From an uncultured Ruegeria sp. (lineage in GTDB: Bacteria; Pseudomonadota; Alphaproteobacteria; Rhodobacterales; Rhodobacteraceae): a DNA stretch of 44,468 nucleotides. Of the stretch, positions 33,926 through 42,298 are shown one piece after another. A program made the position numbers and the translations under genes. Each line of letters begins with the position of its first letter. Position 1 is the first letter of the stretch. The notes under the pieces are model-generated. The model did no database searches and was not told the origin of the DNA. It saw only the letters and a list, made by a program, of their open reading frames with translations. The stretch covers positions 1 through 44,468 of the forward strand of contig NZ_CANMFF010000028.1 in assembly GCF_947497005.1 (NCBI RefSeq), in the 5' to 3' direction.

Positions 33926-34112
33926 TGGTTTAGGCCAGTAATCTGCAGTGAACCAATACGTTACAGGTAGTGTACTGCTTTCCCGTAATTTAGGTAGAAG
34001 AAATTCTCGAGCGCAGTAAGCGTATGCTCACACCCGGTTTGTCCCACTTTACTCGCAGGTCGTCCCGGCTATGCTATTAGTATCGGAACCCTTATTTCGG
34101 GATACCAGGATC

Positions 34113-34520
34113 ATGCGTTTTGTTAAGATTTTCGCCCCTGCTGTGCTTGTGTTGATGCCTGCTCTGGCTGGGGCCGTTGGTTTCGGCCTGTCTGTCCGAC
34201 CGCAATTCCGTACCGAGATCACACCGCTGCCGGATGGGGTCTACGAGGTCAAGGCTGTCGGGTCGTCGGCACCTGTGAACTATTGGTGCGGAATTGGCGA
34301 TTATGCGCTGCGTACTCTGGGTGTTCCAAACAACCAGCGGATCTATATCTGGCGGGCCTATGAGCCCGGTGTGCGAACAGTTCAGTTTGCCCTGACTTCG
34401 CCACCGGGTGCGGATACCAAGCCGGGGTATTCCGTCACCGTCAGGAAGGTGGGGGCAAACATGTCGGCGGTGTCGGCGCAGAACTACTGCTACGACAACT
34501 TCATCATGGACACGTTCTGA
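34113..34520 (+). CDS. Small secreted protein of unknown function
   Basis: 135 residues from an ATG at 34113 behind AGGATC. A signal peptide (MRFVKIFAPAVLVLMPALAGA) precedes a mature domain with two Cys (NYWCGIGDYALR and NYCYDNFIMDTF) that may form a disulfide. The rest is beta-rich (FRTEITPLPDGVYEVKAVGS, VRTVQFALTSPPG). I recognise no family by name. It is divergent from the HlyC-like gene and convergent with hemF, ending four bases before its stop. Confidence 0.7.
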   Translation: MRFVKIFAPAVLVLMPALAGAVGFGLSVRPQFRTEITPLPDGVYEVKAVGSSAPVNYWCGIGDYALRTLGVPNNQRIYIWRAYEPGVRTVQFALTSPPGADTKPGYSVTVRKVGANMSAVSAQNYCYDNFIMDTF

Positions 34521-34523
34521 GCG

Positions 34524-35408
34524 TCAGACCCATTTCGCCATCGGCGGTAAGCTCATCAGAACAGCATCCGGGTCATGGCCGGTTTCCAGCCCGAATTTGG
34601 TGCCACGGTCGTAAACAAGGTTGTATTCCGCATAAAGACCACGATGCACCAGCTGAGCGGTCTTGTCGGCATCCGAGAAGCCCTGCACGCGTCGCTTTTC
34701 GACCAAGGGCAGGAATGCAGGCAGGAAAGCCCGACCGATATCCTGCGTCAGGGCGAAATCGGCCCGCCAGGCCCCGGAGCAATAATCATCCATGAATATC
34801 CCGCCCACACCGCGTGCACGTTTGCGGTGTGGAATATAGAAATACTCATCTGCCCAGTCTTTCAGGCGCGGATAATGCCCGGGCCCATGCGGGTCCAGAT
34901 GCGCCTTCTGCGTCGCGTGAAAATGCGCTGTATCTTTGTCATACTCGATGCACGGGTTCAGGTCCGATCCGCCTCCGAACCACCAGGCGTGCGGAGTCCA
35001 GAACATGCGTGTGTTCATGTGCACCGCCGGGACATGCGGGTTCTGCATATGCGCCACCAGGCTGATCCCCGAAGCCCAGAACCGCGGATCCTCAATCATA
35101 CCAGGGATGCCTTTGCGAGCAGCCATTGCCTGTTGTGCGCGTTCGCCTAGTGTGCCGTACACGGTTGAGACATTGACCCCGACCTTTTCAAACACACGCC
35201 CACCGCGCATCACGGACATCAGACCGCCACCTGCGTCCGAACCGTCCTCGGACTGGCGTGTGGTTTCCTTGACCTCGAACCGGCCGGGTTTTGCGTCAGA
35301 GAACGGGCCGGTGTCGTGGCTGTCTTCTAGGGCTTCGAACGCGGCAACAATGTCGCCGCGCAATTGGCGAAACCAGGCGGAGGCGGTGGTTTTTTCTGTG
35401 TCGAACAT
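34524..35408 (-). CDS. hemF: Oxygen-dependent coproporphyrinogen III oxidase
   Basis: Catalyses the oxidative decarboxylation of coproporphyrinogen III to protoporphyrinogen IX in heme and chlorophyll synthesis, using O2. About 294 residues. HemF blocks: GGGLMSVMRGGRVFEKVGVN, GISLVAHMQNPHVPAVHMNTR, WWFGGGSDLNPCIEYDKDTAHFH, YFYIPHRKRARGVGGIFMDDYC and LVHRGLYAEYNLVYDRGTKFGLETGHDPDAVLMSLPP. The ATG at 35408 is preferred over a TTG nine bases upstream. It starts five bases after the SDR gene stop, so the two genes probably share a transcript. Confidence 0.95.
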   Translation of the reverse strand: MFDTEKTTASAWFRQLRGDIVAAFEALEDSHDTGPFSDAKPGRFEVKETTRQSEDGSDAGGGLMSVMRGGRVFEKVGVNVSTVYGTLGERAQQAMAARKGIPGMIEDPRFWASGISLVAHMQNPHVPAVHMNTRMFWTPHAWWFGGGSDLNPCIEYDKDTAHFHATQKAHLDPHGPGHYPRLKDWADEYFYIPHRKRARGVGGIFMDDYCSGAWRADFALTQDIGRAFLPAFLPLVEKRRVQGFSDADKTAQLVHRGLYAEYNLVYDRGTKFGLETGHDPDAVLMSLPPMAKWV

Positions 35409-35413
35409 GGGTC

Positions 35414-36214
35414 TCAATGTGCAGGTGCTGCGACAGGGTCAAGCAATGTACGACCGCCATCGATTGTCAGGATTTGACCCGTGATAAAACCGGCTGCATC
35501 GGATGCCAGATACTGCGCGGTTTCAGTCAGCTCGGTCGCCGAGGCGATACGCGCCAGCGGCGTGTGCTTTTCGATATCGTCGCGGAAATCGCGGTTTTCT
35601 TTCAGCGTCGATTGCAGCGAAGCACTCATGACCGAGCCGAGCGCGATCGAATTGACCCGGATGCGGTTCGGTGCCAGCGCCACGGCCAACGACCGGGTCA
35701 TTTGATCCAACGCTGCAGTCGACACGGAATAAGCCAACAGATCGGGATGCGTGCGGCGAGCTGCAATGGAAGACAGGTTGATGATCGAGCCTGCCGGATT
35801 TTCATCATCATCCCCGGCCTGTTTGATCATGCGTTTCGCGGCCAGCTGACTCAGCCGTAGGGCAGGCATCAGGTTCTGGTTCAGCAAGGTGCGCATGGAA
35901 TCGTCATCGGGGTCCAGCGGATCAGACGGGATCACCTGACGCGCGCCGTTGATCAGGATATCCACCTGATCAAACGCATCCAGTGTGGCTGACAGCAGGT
36001 TGGCAATGGTCAGCTTTTCGCGCAGATCCCCGGCAAAATAGCGGATGTTGCCGTCGTCTGCCTGTTCGCCCAGTTCATCGACCAGGCGTTTTTCATCCAT
36101 GTCGGCGAACATGACGTTTGCGCCCGCATCCGCGAAATGCCGCCCTATGGCCAGACCGATACCATTGGCTCCGCCAGTTACGATTGCTGTCTTACCTGCG
36201 ATGGAAAAGGACAT
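35414..36214 (-). CDS. SDR-family oxidoreductase with Thr at the catalytic Lys position
   Basis: 266-residue classical short-chain dehydrogenase/reductase. The cofactor motif TGGANGIG is at about 14-21, and Asp in FADMDEKR suggests NAD(H) preference. Ser is in NLSSIAARR and the catalytic Tyr in AYSVSTAALDQ. The Y-x-x-x-K motif reads Y-S-V-S-T, so the Lys is replaced by Thr (codon ACT). C-terminal SDR blocks (RIRVNSIALGSVMS, ITGQILTIDGGRTL) are intact. The gene lies directly upstream of hemF. It may be a weak or repurposed SDR; the substrate is unknown. Confidence 0.88.
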   Translation of the reverse strand: MSFSIAGKTAIVTGGANGIGLAIGRHFADAGANVMFADMDEKRLVDELGEQADDGNIRYFAGDLREKLTIANLLSATLDAFDQVDILINGARQVIPSDPLDPDDDSMRTLLNQNLMPALRLSQLAAKRMIKQAGDDDENPAGSIINLSSIAARRTHPDLLAYSVSTAALDQMTRSLAVALAPNRIRVNSIALGSVMSASLQSTLKENRDFRDDIEKHTPLARIASATELTETAQYLASDAAGFITGQILTIDGGRTLLDPVAAPAH

Positions 36215-36251
36215 CCGAATCCTCCTGAATTGTGGGGCAGGTTAGCGGGCC

Positions 36252-37217
36252 TTAACGCCGAGGGCGAGAGGCCTGGAACACCTTGAACCGGTTGTCGCCG
36301 GCGGCTTCACGAACCTGAGCGAAGTGATCGTTCAGTGTTGCTTCATAAGGAAGATGGCGGTTGGCGACCATCCACAAGGTTCCGTTGCGCGTCAGATTGC
36401 GGGCTGCTGCGGCGATGAAACCCTGACCCAACGCGGGATCCGCGCTGCGCGACGTGTGAAACGGGGGGTTCATAACGACCGTATCGATAGGCTCTGGTGC
36501 GGTCCATGTCACGGCATCGGACCAGTAAAACCGGGCCTTTGGGTCTGATGCGTTGATATGCGCACAATTGAGAGCCGCATGGTCTGCTTCGACCAGATGC
36601 ACGGATTTCACTCCGTCACGCTTCAGGATGCCTGCGGATAAATACCCCCAGCCCGCGCCCAGATCGGCCACGCGAGGTCCAAGTTTGGCGGGAAAGGTTT
36701 TCAATAGCATAGCTGAGGCGGGATCGGTACCGTCCGCCGAAAACACACCTGGCGCCGTCTGGTATCCATCGACCATCTGCGCCTTTGGTGCGGCCCAATC
36801 GGCAAAGGCTTGAGCATCTGCATAAAACCAGAAAATCTTGCCATGCGCTTTGGACAGAGGCCCTTCGACCGAGACCCTCTTGCGCACATCTTTCAGAATA
36901 CTGTCTACACCGTCGGTTTTTGCCCCATCGACAACGACATAGCCACCCGCCCGTGAGCTGGCCTGCTGGATCATCGCCTTCGCCAAAGCCTTGGCGCGCG
37001 GCAGAAAGACAAGGGCATTCTGACACGGGCTTTCAGCTACGGGCACTGTTTCGAAGCCAAGCGCCCCGAAATGGTCGTGAAAAGGTTTGAAGGGCTGCAC
37101 CACTTGAACCCCTTTTGGCAGCACCGAAAGATTATGGTCCGGCGTGGGGCAGATCACAGACAGGGATTGCGACAGCAACAGGCCGTTTTGCAATGCAAGT
37201 TCCAGGCGAGGGGACAT
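36252..37217 (-). CDS. RsmC/RlmG-type rRNA (guanine-N2) methyltransferase
   Basis: 321 residues from the ATG at 37217. A degenerate N-terminal methyltransferase-like domain (about 1-150) is followed by a catalytic SAM-dependent domain with motif I ADLGAGWGYLS (184-194), an acidic loop LVEADHAA and the catalytic NPPF motif at 250-253 (VVMNPPFHTS), which is diagnostic for N2-guanine or amine methylation. This two-domain plan is that of RsmC (16S G1207) and RlmG (23S). Assignment between the two is not possible by eye. It follows clpS on the same strand after 43 bases. Confidence 0.85.
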   Translation of the reverse strand: MSPRLELALQNGLLLSQSLSVICPTPDHNLSVLPKGVQVVQPFKPFHDHFGALGFETVPVAESPCQNALVFLPRAKALAKAMIQQASSRAGGYVVVDGAKTDGVDSILKDVRKRVSVEGPLSKAHGKIFWFYADAQAFADWAAPKAQMVDGYQTAPGVFSADGTDPASAMLLKTFPAKLGPRVADLGAGWGYLSAGILKRDGVKSVHLVEADHAALNCAHINASDPKARFYWSDAVTWTAPEPIDTVVMNPPFHTSRSADPALGQGFIAAAARNLTRNGTLWMVANRHLPYEATLNDHFAQVREAAGDNRFKVFQASRPRR

Positions 37218-37260
37218 GGGCAATTCCGACAGAAAGTGGGTGAGCGTCAGGCGAAAAGCC

Positions 37261-37584
37261 TTATTCTTCGCGTTCCATGGTGCATTGCAGCGGGTGCTGG
37301 TGCCTGCGGGCAAAATCCATCACCTGGCCAACTTTGGTCTCGGCAATCTCGTGACTGAAGACGCCAACGACTGCTACACCCTTTTTATGCACGGTCAGCA
37401 TGATCTCGAACGCCTCGGCGTGGGTCATGCCGAAGAATCGCTCCAGCACATGAACCACGAACTCCATCGGAGTGTAATCGTCATTCAGCAACAGCACCTT
37501 GTACAAAGGCGGACGCTTGGTTTTTGGGCGCGTCTGCAACAGAACGGACGCCTCATTGTCGTCGTCAGGTTCGTCAGACATCAT
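37261..37584 (-). CDS. clpS: ATP-dependent Clp protease adaptor ClpS
   Basis: About 108 residues. ClpS binds ClpA and delivers N-end-rule substrates. An acidic flexible N-terminus is followed by the core YKVLLLNDDYTPMEFVVHVLERFFGM, in which N-D-D forms the N-degron pocket, then THAEAFEIMLTVHKKGVAVVGVFSHEIAETKV and the C-terminal RRHQHPLQCTMEREE. Several ATGs (37611, 37602, 37584, 37581) are possible starts; 37584 is chosen as giving the usual family length. It is divergent from the HAD hydrolase gene. Confidence 0.93.
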   Translation of the reverse strand: MMSDEPDDDNEASVLLQTRPKTKRPPLYKVLLLNDDYTPMEFVVHVLERFFGMTHAEAFEIMLTVHKKGVAVVGVFSHEIAETKVGQVMDFARRHQHPLQCTMEREE

Positions 37585-37694
37585 CCAGGTGTTTTCCAGC
37601 ATCGTAGGCAACTGTCCGATTCAGGCTTGGGGTTTATCCTCGCGCTTATATAACGTGGGCACGGCTGGTGAAAAGAGCAAGCGGGCGTAAACAG

Positions 37695-38396
37695 ATGGCG
37701 GAAAAACTGACGACAATCGGATTCGATGCCGACGATACCCTTTGGCATAACGAGCGGTTTTTTCAGCTGACGCAGGCCCATTTTGCCGAATTGCTGTCTG
37801 ATCACGCCGACCGGGACCATCTGATGGAGCGTCTTCTTGCGGCGGAAAAACGCAACATTCGCCATTACGGCTATGGCATCAAGGGATTTGTCCTGTCGAT
37901 GATTGAAACCGCTATAGAAGTCACGGATGACCGTGTTCCGGCCTCGGTTATTCGACAATTGATCGAAGCCGGGCAAGAGATGCTGGCCTATCCCATCGAG
38001 TTGTTGCCCCATGCCCGCGAAGCCGTGGAAGGTATGACCGGCTTTTACAGAGTTGTCTTGATCACCAAGGGGGATCTGATTGATCAGGAGCGCAAACTTG
38101 CTCAATCCGGTCTGGGCGATCTGTTCGAGGCGGTGGAAATCGTATCGGAAAAGACACCCGGAACATACCAGTCCGTATTTGAGCAATACGGTGATGGCCC
38201 GGCGGCCGCGATGATGGTTGGAAATTCCATGCGGTCCGACGTTGTGGCTCCGATTCAGGCAGGATGCTGGGGTGTCTATGTCCCGCACGGCCTTGTCTGG
38301 GAGGTGGAGCATGCCGATGCCCCGGTCGACTGCCCCCGATTCCGTGAATTGAGGGATTTGGGTGATCTGGCCGATCTGGTGCACAGCCTGAAGTAA
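37695..38396 (+). CDS. HAD-superfamily hydrolase
   Basis: 233 residues from the ATG at 37695; a GTG at 37668 would add nine residues. Motif I GFDADDTLW supplies the nucleophile D11 and acid D13, motif II is VVLITKGD, the Lys lies in VSEKTPGTY, and motif III is MMVGNSMRSDVVAPIQAG. An alpha-helical cap (about 25-100) is of the phosphoglycolate-phosphatase type. It is probably a phosphatase of small metabolites; the substrate is unknown. It is transcribed divergently from clpS, with no co-directional neighbour closer than the carboxypeptidase 250 bases on. Confidence 0.85.
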   Translation: MAEKLTTIGFDADDTLWHNERFFQLTQAHFAELLSDHADRDHLMERLLAAEKRNIRHYGYGIKGFVLSMIETAIEVTDDRVPASVIRQLIEAGQEMLAYPIELLPHAREAVEGMTGFYRVVLITKGDLIDQERKLAQSGLGDLFEAVEIVSEKTPGTYQSVFEQYGDGPAAAMMVGNSMRSDVVAPIQAGCWGVYVPHGLVWEVEHADAPVDCPRFRELRDLGDLADLVHSLK

Positions 38397-38645
38397 TGTT
38401 GCCTTTTGGCCGCAGTTCCACAAAAACCCGCTCAGGCAAGGACGAATTTCTGCCGCAATCACACATTTTGTGGGTTCGGTGCCGGTTCTGTCTAGATATA
38501 GCGGCAGTTCCGGCGCATAACGAAACCGCGAAAAGCTCAGCTTTCAGTTTATTTCATTGGGTCTCTGTGATAGCCTTGAGGATAATAAAATATAATTTGC
38601 CGACCGGGAAAAGCCGGCGGCGCGAGGCAGACAGAGGCAAAAACC

Positions 38646-40070
38646 GTGCAGATTCGGCGGACAGTTCCGGCCCGAATGGGCTTATTCCTTATAGCGTTGC
38701 TATGTGTGCTGGCGTTTGCGCCACTCAAATCCATGGCGGCACCTTACGCGGCAATGGTGATTGATGCCCGAACCGGAGAGGTTCTGCATTCGCGCAATGC
38801 CGATACCCGACTGCACCCGGCTTCGCTGACCAAGATGATGACGCTTTATGTTGCGTTCGAGGCGGTGCGAAACGGTGAGATCGCGCTGGATACTCAGGTT
38901 CGGATCACCAAAAAGGCAGCAGCAGAACCGCCGTCGAAGCTGGGCCTGCGCTCAGGCCAGACGATTGCGTTCCGCTATCTGATCCGCGCGGCTGCAGTGA
39001 AATCGGCCAATGATGCGGCCACCGCCATCGGGATTGCCATCAGCGGATCCGAGGCGGCCTTTGCGCGCCGCATGACCCGGACTGCCAAATCGATGGGGAT
39101 GAGCCGCACGACATTCAAGAACGCTCATGGTCTGACCGAGTCGGGGCATCTTTCGACTGCGCGCGACATGACCACGCTGGGACGGCATCTGCTCTATGAT
39201 TACCCGCAGTACTACAACCTGTTCTCGCGTCAATCGACGCATGCGGGAATCAAGACTGTGCCCAACACCAACCGCCGCCTGCTGGCTGCCTACAAAGGGG
39301 CTGACGGTATCAAGACCGGGTACACCCGTGCCGCGGGCTTTAACCTGGTGGCGTCGGCAAAACGCAAGGACGAACGGATCATCGCAACCGTCTTTGGCGG
39401 AAAATCCGGCGCCTCGCGGAATGCCAAGGTTGCGGAACTTCTGGATATGGGTTTCCGTCGTGCGCCGTCGCGTGCACCCATTCGTAAACCGGCACGCCCG
39501 GCCTATGCAGGCAATACCGGATTGGGCACGAGCACGCAGGTGGCGCGCCTGAGCGGCGCGCCGAAATCCAGTCTGCGCCCGGTTGTCAGACCGACGGCCG
39601 CGACACAAGTCGCAAGTGCGGTTGCAGCCGCGGCCGATCAGAACAGCGACCGCATCACCAGCGGTATTGCGGCCGCCATAGCTGAAGCGGATATCGCACC
39701 TACCGCGCCTCCGGTCGAAACCTCAGATACCCGCCCGGCATTGCGTCCGGACAATCTGGTGCTGGCTTCGACCGAAACCCCCAATCAGCCCGAGCCTGAG
39801 CAGGAGGTCGTTACCCGCCTGTCCTCGTCTGGTGGGCATTTGTGGGGGGTCAATGTGGGCCGCTATACCACACGGTACGAGGCCGAGAAGATCCTGCTGA
39901 AAACTGCATTGTCAGAAATGACCACGCTGGAAGGTACGCTGCGCAAGGTGAACCAAAGCTCGCGTGGTTTCGACGCAACATTTCAGGGCATGACCCGCGA
40001 ACAGGCCGACCTGGCTTGTCGCCGTCTGCAGGCCCGCAACGTCACCTGTTTCATGATCGGGCCATCATAA
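38646..40070 (+). CDS. D-alanyl-D-alanine carboxypeptidase with C-terminal SPOR-like domain
   Basis: 474-residue penicillin-binding carboxypeptidase of the S11 family. A signal/anchor (residues 10-32, GLFLIALLCVLAFAPLKSMAA) is followed by the active-site motifs S60-L-T-K63, S120-A-N and K223-T-G. A Pro/Ala/Thr-rich linker runs from about 275 to 385. The last ~75 residues (HLWGVNVGRYTTRYEAEKILLKTAL...ADLACRRLQARNVTCFMIGPS) look like a SPOR domain, which binds denuded glycan at the septum. It trims the terminal D-Ala of peptidoglycan pentapeptides. The start is a GTG after AGAGG. A strong terminator follows. Confidence 0.92.
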   Translation: MQIRRTVPARMGLFLIALLCVLAFAPLKSMAAPYAAMVIDARTGEVLHSRNADTRLHPASLTKMMTLYVAFEAVRNGEIALDTQVRITKKAAAEPPSKLGLRSGQTIAFRYLIRAAAVKSANDAATAIGIAISGSEAAFARRMTRTAKSMGMSRTTFKNAHGLTESGHLSTARDMTTLGRHLLYDYPQYYNLFSRQSTHAGIKTVPNTNRRLLAAYKGADGIKTGYTRAAGFNLVASAKRKDERIIATVFGGKSGASRNAKVAELLDMGFRRAPSRAPIRKPARPAYAGNTGLGTSTQVARLSGAPKSSLRPVVRPTAATQVASAVAAAADQNSDRITSGIAAAIAEADIAPTAPPVETSDTRPALRPDNLVLASTETPNQPEPEQEVVTRLSSSGGHLWGVNVGRYTTRYEAEKILLKTALSEMTTLEGTLRKVNQSSRGFDATFQGMTREQADLACRRLQARNVTCFMIGPS

Positions 40071-40100
40071 GGCTCGGCATATTCTCTCCTGAATGGGTCT

Positions 40101-40129
40101 GGGCTGCGGTGTTCCGCGGCCCTTTTTTT
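40101..40129 (+). terminator. Intrinsic terminator after the carboxypeptidase gene
   Basis: GGGCTGCGG (40101-40109) pairs with CCGCGGCCC (40114-40122), with one U-G wobble and a TGTT loop. Seven T residues follow (40123-40129). The T-tract overlaps the stop codon of the convergent downstream gene (40128-40130). Confidence 0.88.
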
Positions 40130-41375
40130 AATCGAAAACGTGGCCGTGCTGGTATTGTTCATCCTGTCCGGCGGCGGCTGTCAGGGCGGCGACGTTGTCC
40201 TTGGTGAAGAACCCATCATACTTGTGACACCGCTCGATATATTCGGTGATCAGTAGGGTGTGTTTTGAGTGTTTCGAGAAGATCTGTTTCAGGTTCGGGT
40301 CGTCCTTGCACTCGCCTACCACATGGGCCAGGAATGGCACGCCCTTGTCCTTCAGGGTGTTCACAACGAAATCGACGTTCTTTTCCCCTGCACCGTGATC
40401 GCCATCCTGAATCTCGACAGCCATGTGATGCAGGCGACGGCCAAAATTACGTACGAAATCCTCGGTCGGCATCGGCAGTTTGGCGAAGGAGTTGACGAAA
40501 GATGGCGTGTTATTTGCGGTGAACACCTTGGCTGGGGATTTCTTGTCGTCATCCACGCTGGCGTTGCGGTTCACGTTGGTCGACGAGTTCATGTCGAAGA
40601 TGTTGTAAGCGCCCCAGAAATAGTAGGGCACCATAGTCAGGAATTCGAGGATTGCATCCTCGCGCTCACCCGCCAGCACCCGTGTCGCAAGATGGTCGAT
40701 TCCCAGCATGAGCGGGGCGATCTTGCTTTCGGATCCGAAGGCAGCGGCCTGTTCCAGACGGGCCTGCTCTGAGTCGCTCAGCAACACGCGATCGCCAAGG
40801 CCAAGGCTGTCGGTGTCGTTGAAGTCATGAGTTGAATACCCAACCCGGTTGCACGTGAAATCGGACGGTGTGGTGAACCGGAATCCGTCCGATGTGTAGA
40901 ACGGGTTTTCGGTGTCGCCGGAATACTCGAAGCGAATATTCTGCTCCTCAAGCGTTCCCGTCAGTGCGTTCAGATCACAGGCCGCGAAAACCTCGCCAAC
41001 ATAGCGCGTCTGCGGCATGTTGCGCGCCAGGGGATACATGCGATTGATGCGGGGTATGAAGTCTTCAAAACCGGGGCTGAGCGGGGCCATCAAAATCAGC
41101 GCCGGGTAGTCGGAATGCGAATGCAGGACCGAGAATTTGTGGGTCCGTCCCAGATAGCTGGCAGTGTGTCGATAGGGCGTCATCACGTAAAGCTCGACCA
41201 TTGTGTCGAACAGCGCATCAGGTTCGACCTGAATGACGATGGCACGCATCGGTCCGACCTGATCCGCAATGCCAGAGCTTGTACGGCGATCAAAGATTTT
41301 CGGCAGGTACTCGTTGAAGAAGTCCGAATTCTTCTTGTCGCCCCGGGGCTGATAAGACATCAGATCAAATGACAT
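40128..41375 (-). CDS. VOC-family protein resembling 4-hydroxyphenylpyruvate dioxygenase
   Basis: 415 residues from the ATG at 41375 with AAGGAG upstream. The C-terminal half has the vicinal-oxygen-chelate layout of HPPD-like dioxygenases: a first ligand His in GIDHLATRV (H228), a second in RRLHHMAVEI (H316 or H317), a helix-strand DFVVNTLKDKGVPFL and a Glu in LLITEYIERC (E378), forming a possible 2-His-1-carboxylate iron site. The N-terminal half is less conserved. HPPDs convert 4-hydroxyphenylpyruvate to homogentisate; whether this one does is uncertain. It lies 149 bases downstream of the pxpBCA genes on the same strand. Confidence 0.6.
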   Translation of the reverse strand: MSFDLMSYQPRGDKKNSDFFNEYLPKIFDRRTSSGIADQVGPMRAIVIQVEPDALFDTMVELYVMTPYRHTASYLGRTHKFSVLHSHSDYPALILMAPLSPGFEDFIPRINRMYPLARNMPQTRYVGEVFAACDLNALTGTLEEQNIRFEYSGDTENPFYTSDGFRFTTPSDFTCNRVGYSTHDFNDTDSLGLGDRVLLSDSEQARLEQAAAFGSESKIAPLMLGIDHLATRVLAGEREDAILEFLTMVPYYFWGAYNIFDMNSSTNVNRNASVDDDKKSPAKVFTANNTPSFVNSFAKLPMPTEDFVRNFGRRLHHMAVEIQDGDHGAGEKNVDFVVNTLKDKGVPFLAHVVGECKDDPNLKQIFSKHSKHTLLITEYIERCHKYDGFFTKDNVAALTAAAGQDEQYQHGHVFD

Positions 41376-41524
41376 TCGACGATCTCCTTGCGCTTGCCCG
41401 CTGTGGGTCAACGCATTGTTTGAAATTGTAGTATTCAGAACATGCACTTGCCTGCCATGCTAGGCGCTGAAGCCTGCACGGGCAACAGTCGTGAACTTGG
41501 AACGTTGAAGTTAACGCAGGATGG

Positions 41525-42286
41525 TCAGCGGGTGAATTTCGTGACCTCGACACCGCCCCTGATCAGGCTTTCGCGAACCGAGCGGGCGATTTGAACTGCC
41601 GTTGGGCCGTCCCCGTGCAGGCAGATCGTGTCGATGGATGTCTCCAGCCGATTGCCGCTTTCCGTGATGATTGCGCCTTCGCGGACCATGTTCAGGATGC
41701 GTGGCCCGGCAACATCGGCGTCGTGGATTACAGCACCGGGCAGGCTGCGGTCGACCAATGTGCCATCGTCATTATAGGCGCGGTCGGCAAAGATCTCGCC
41801 CACCCATTTACACCCCAGCTCGCGCACGGCGTCTTCCTGTTTTGTCGCCGCAAGAACCATCACGATGATGTCGGGATCGACGTCCAGCGCGCCCTGATAA
41901 CAGGCCCGCGCCATATCGATATCGGCCGAACACATATTGGCCAGCGCACCGTGCAGTTTGAGGTGCCGCACTTTGGTGCCAACCGCCCTGGCCATGCCCA
42001 TTGCCGCACCCAACTGATACCGCACCAGGTTTCGCAGATTGTCATGGGGCAGTTTCATGTTCCGACGACCAAAACCCTGCAGGTCGGGAAAACCGGGATG
42101 CGCGCCGATACCCACATTGTTTTCGGCTGCCAGTTGCATCGTCGTCGCCATCACATCCGGGTCGCCCGCATGAAAGCCACAGGCAATATTGGCAGATGTG
42201 ATGATCCTCAGCAGGCTTTCGTCATCGCCCAATTTCCAGGGGCCAAAGCTTTCCCCCATATCTGCATTCAGATCGACGCTTGGCAT
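41525..42286 (-). CDS. pxpA: 5-oxoprolinase subunit A (LamB/YcsF family)
   Basis: About 253 residues. The N-terminus VDLNADMGESFGPWKLGDDE and the segments ANIACGFHAGDP, GAHPGFPDLQGFGRR, HLKLHGALANM, EIFADRAYNDDGTLVDRSLPGAVI and ICLHGDGPTAV are diagnostic for the YcsF/LamB family. With PxpB and PxpC it forms an ATP-dependent 5-oxoprolinase that opens the lactam of pyroglutamate to glutamate. The ATG at 42286 has AAGGAG eight bases upstream; a GTG two codons earlier is less likely. It follows pxpC after 12 bases. Confidence 0.94.
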   Translation of the reverse strand: MPSVDLNADMGESFGPWKLGDDESLLRIITSANIACGFHAGDPDVMATTMQLAAENNVGIGAHPGFPDLQGFGRRNMKLPHDNLRNLVRYQLGAAMGMARAVGTKVRHLKLHGALANMCSADIDMARACYQGALDVDPDIIVMVLAATKQEDAVRELGCKWVGEIFADRAYNDDGTLVDRSLPGAVIHDADVAGPRILNMVREGAIITESGNRLETSIDTICLHGDGPTAVQIARSVRESLIRGGVEVTKFTR

Positions 42287-42298
42287 CGGCACATCTCC

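Noticed and set aside
38576..38596. Promoter TTGAGG...TATAAT upstream of the carboxypeptidase
   Set aside because: The spacer is only 9 bases, too short for a sigma-70-type promoter, and no better -35 pairs with the TATAAT.
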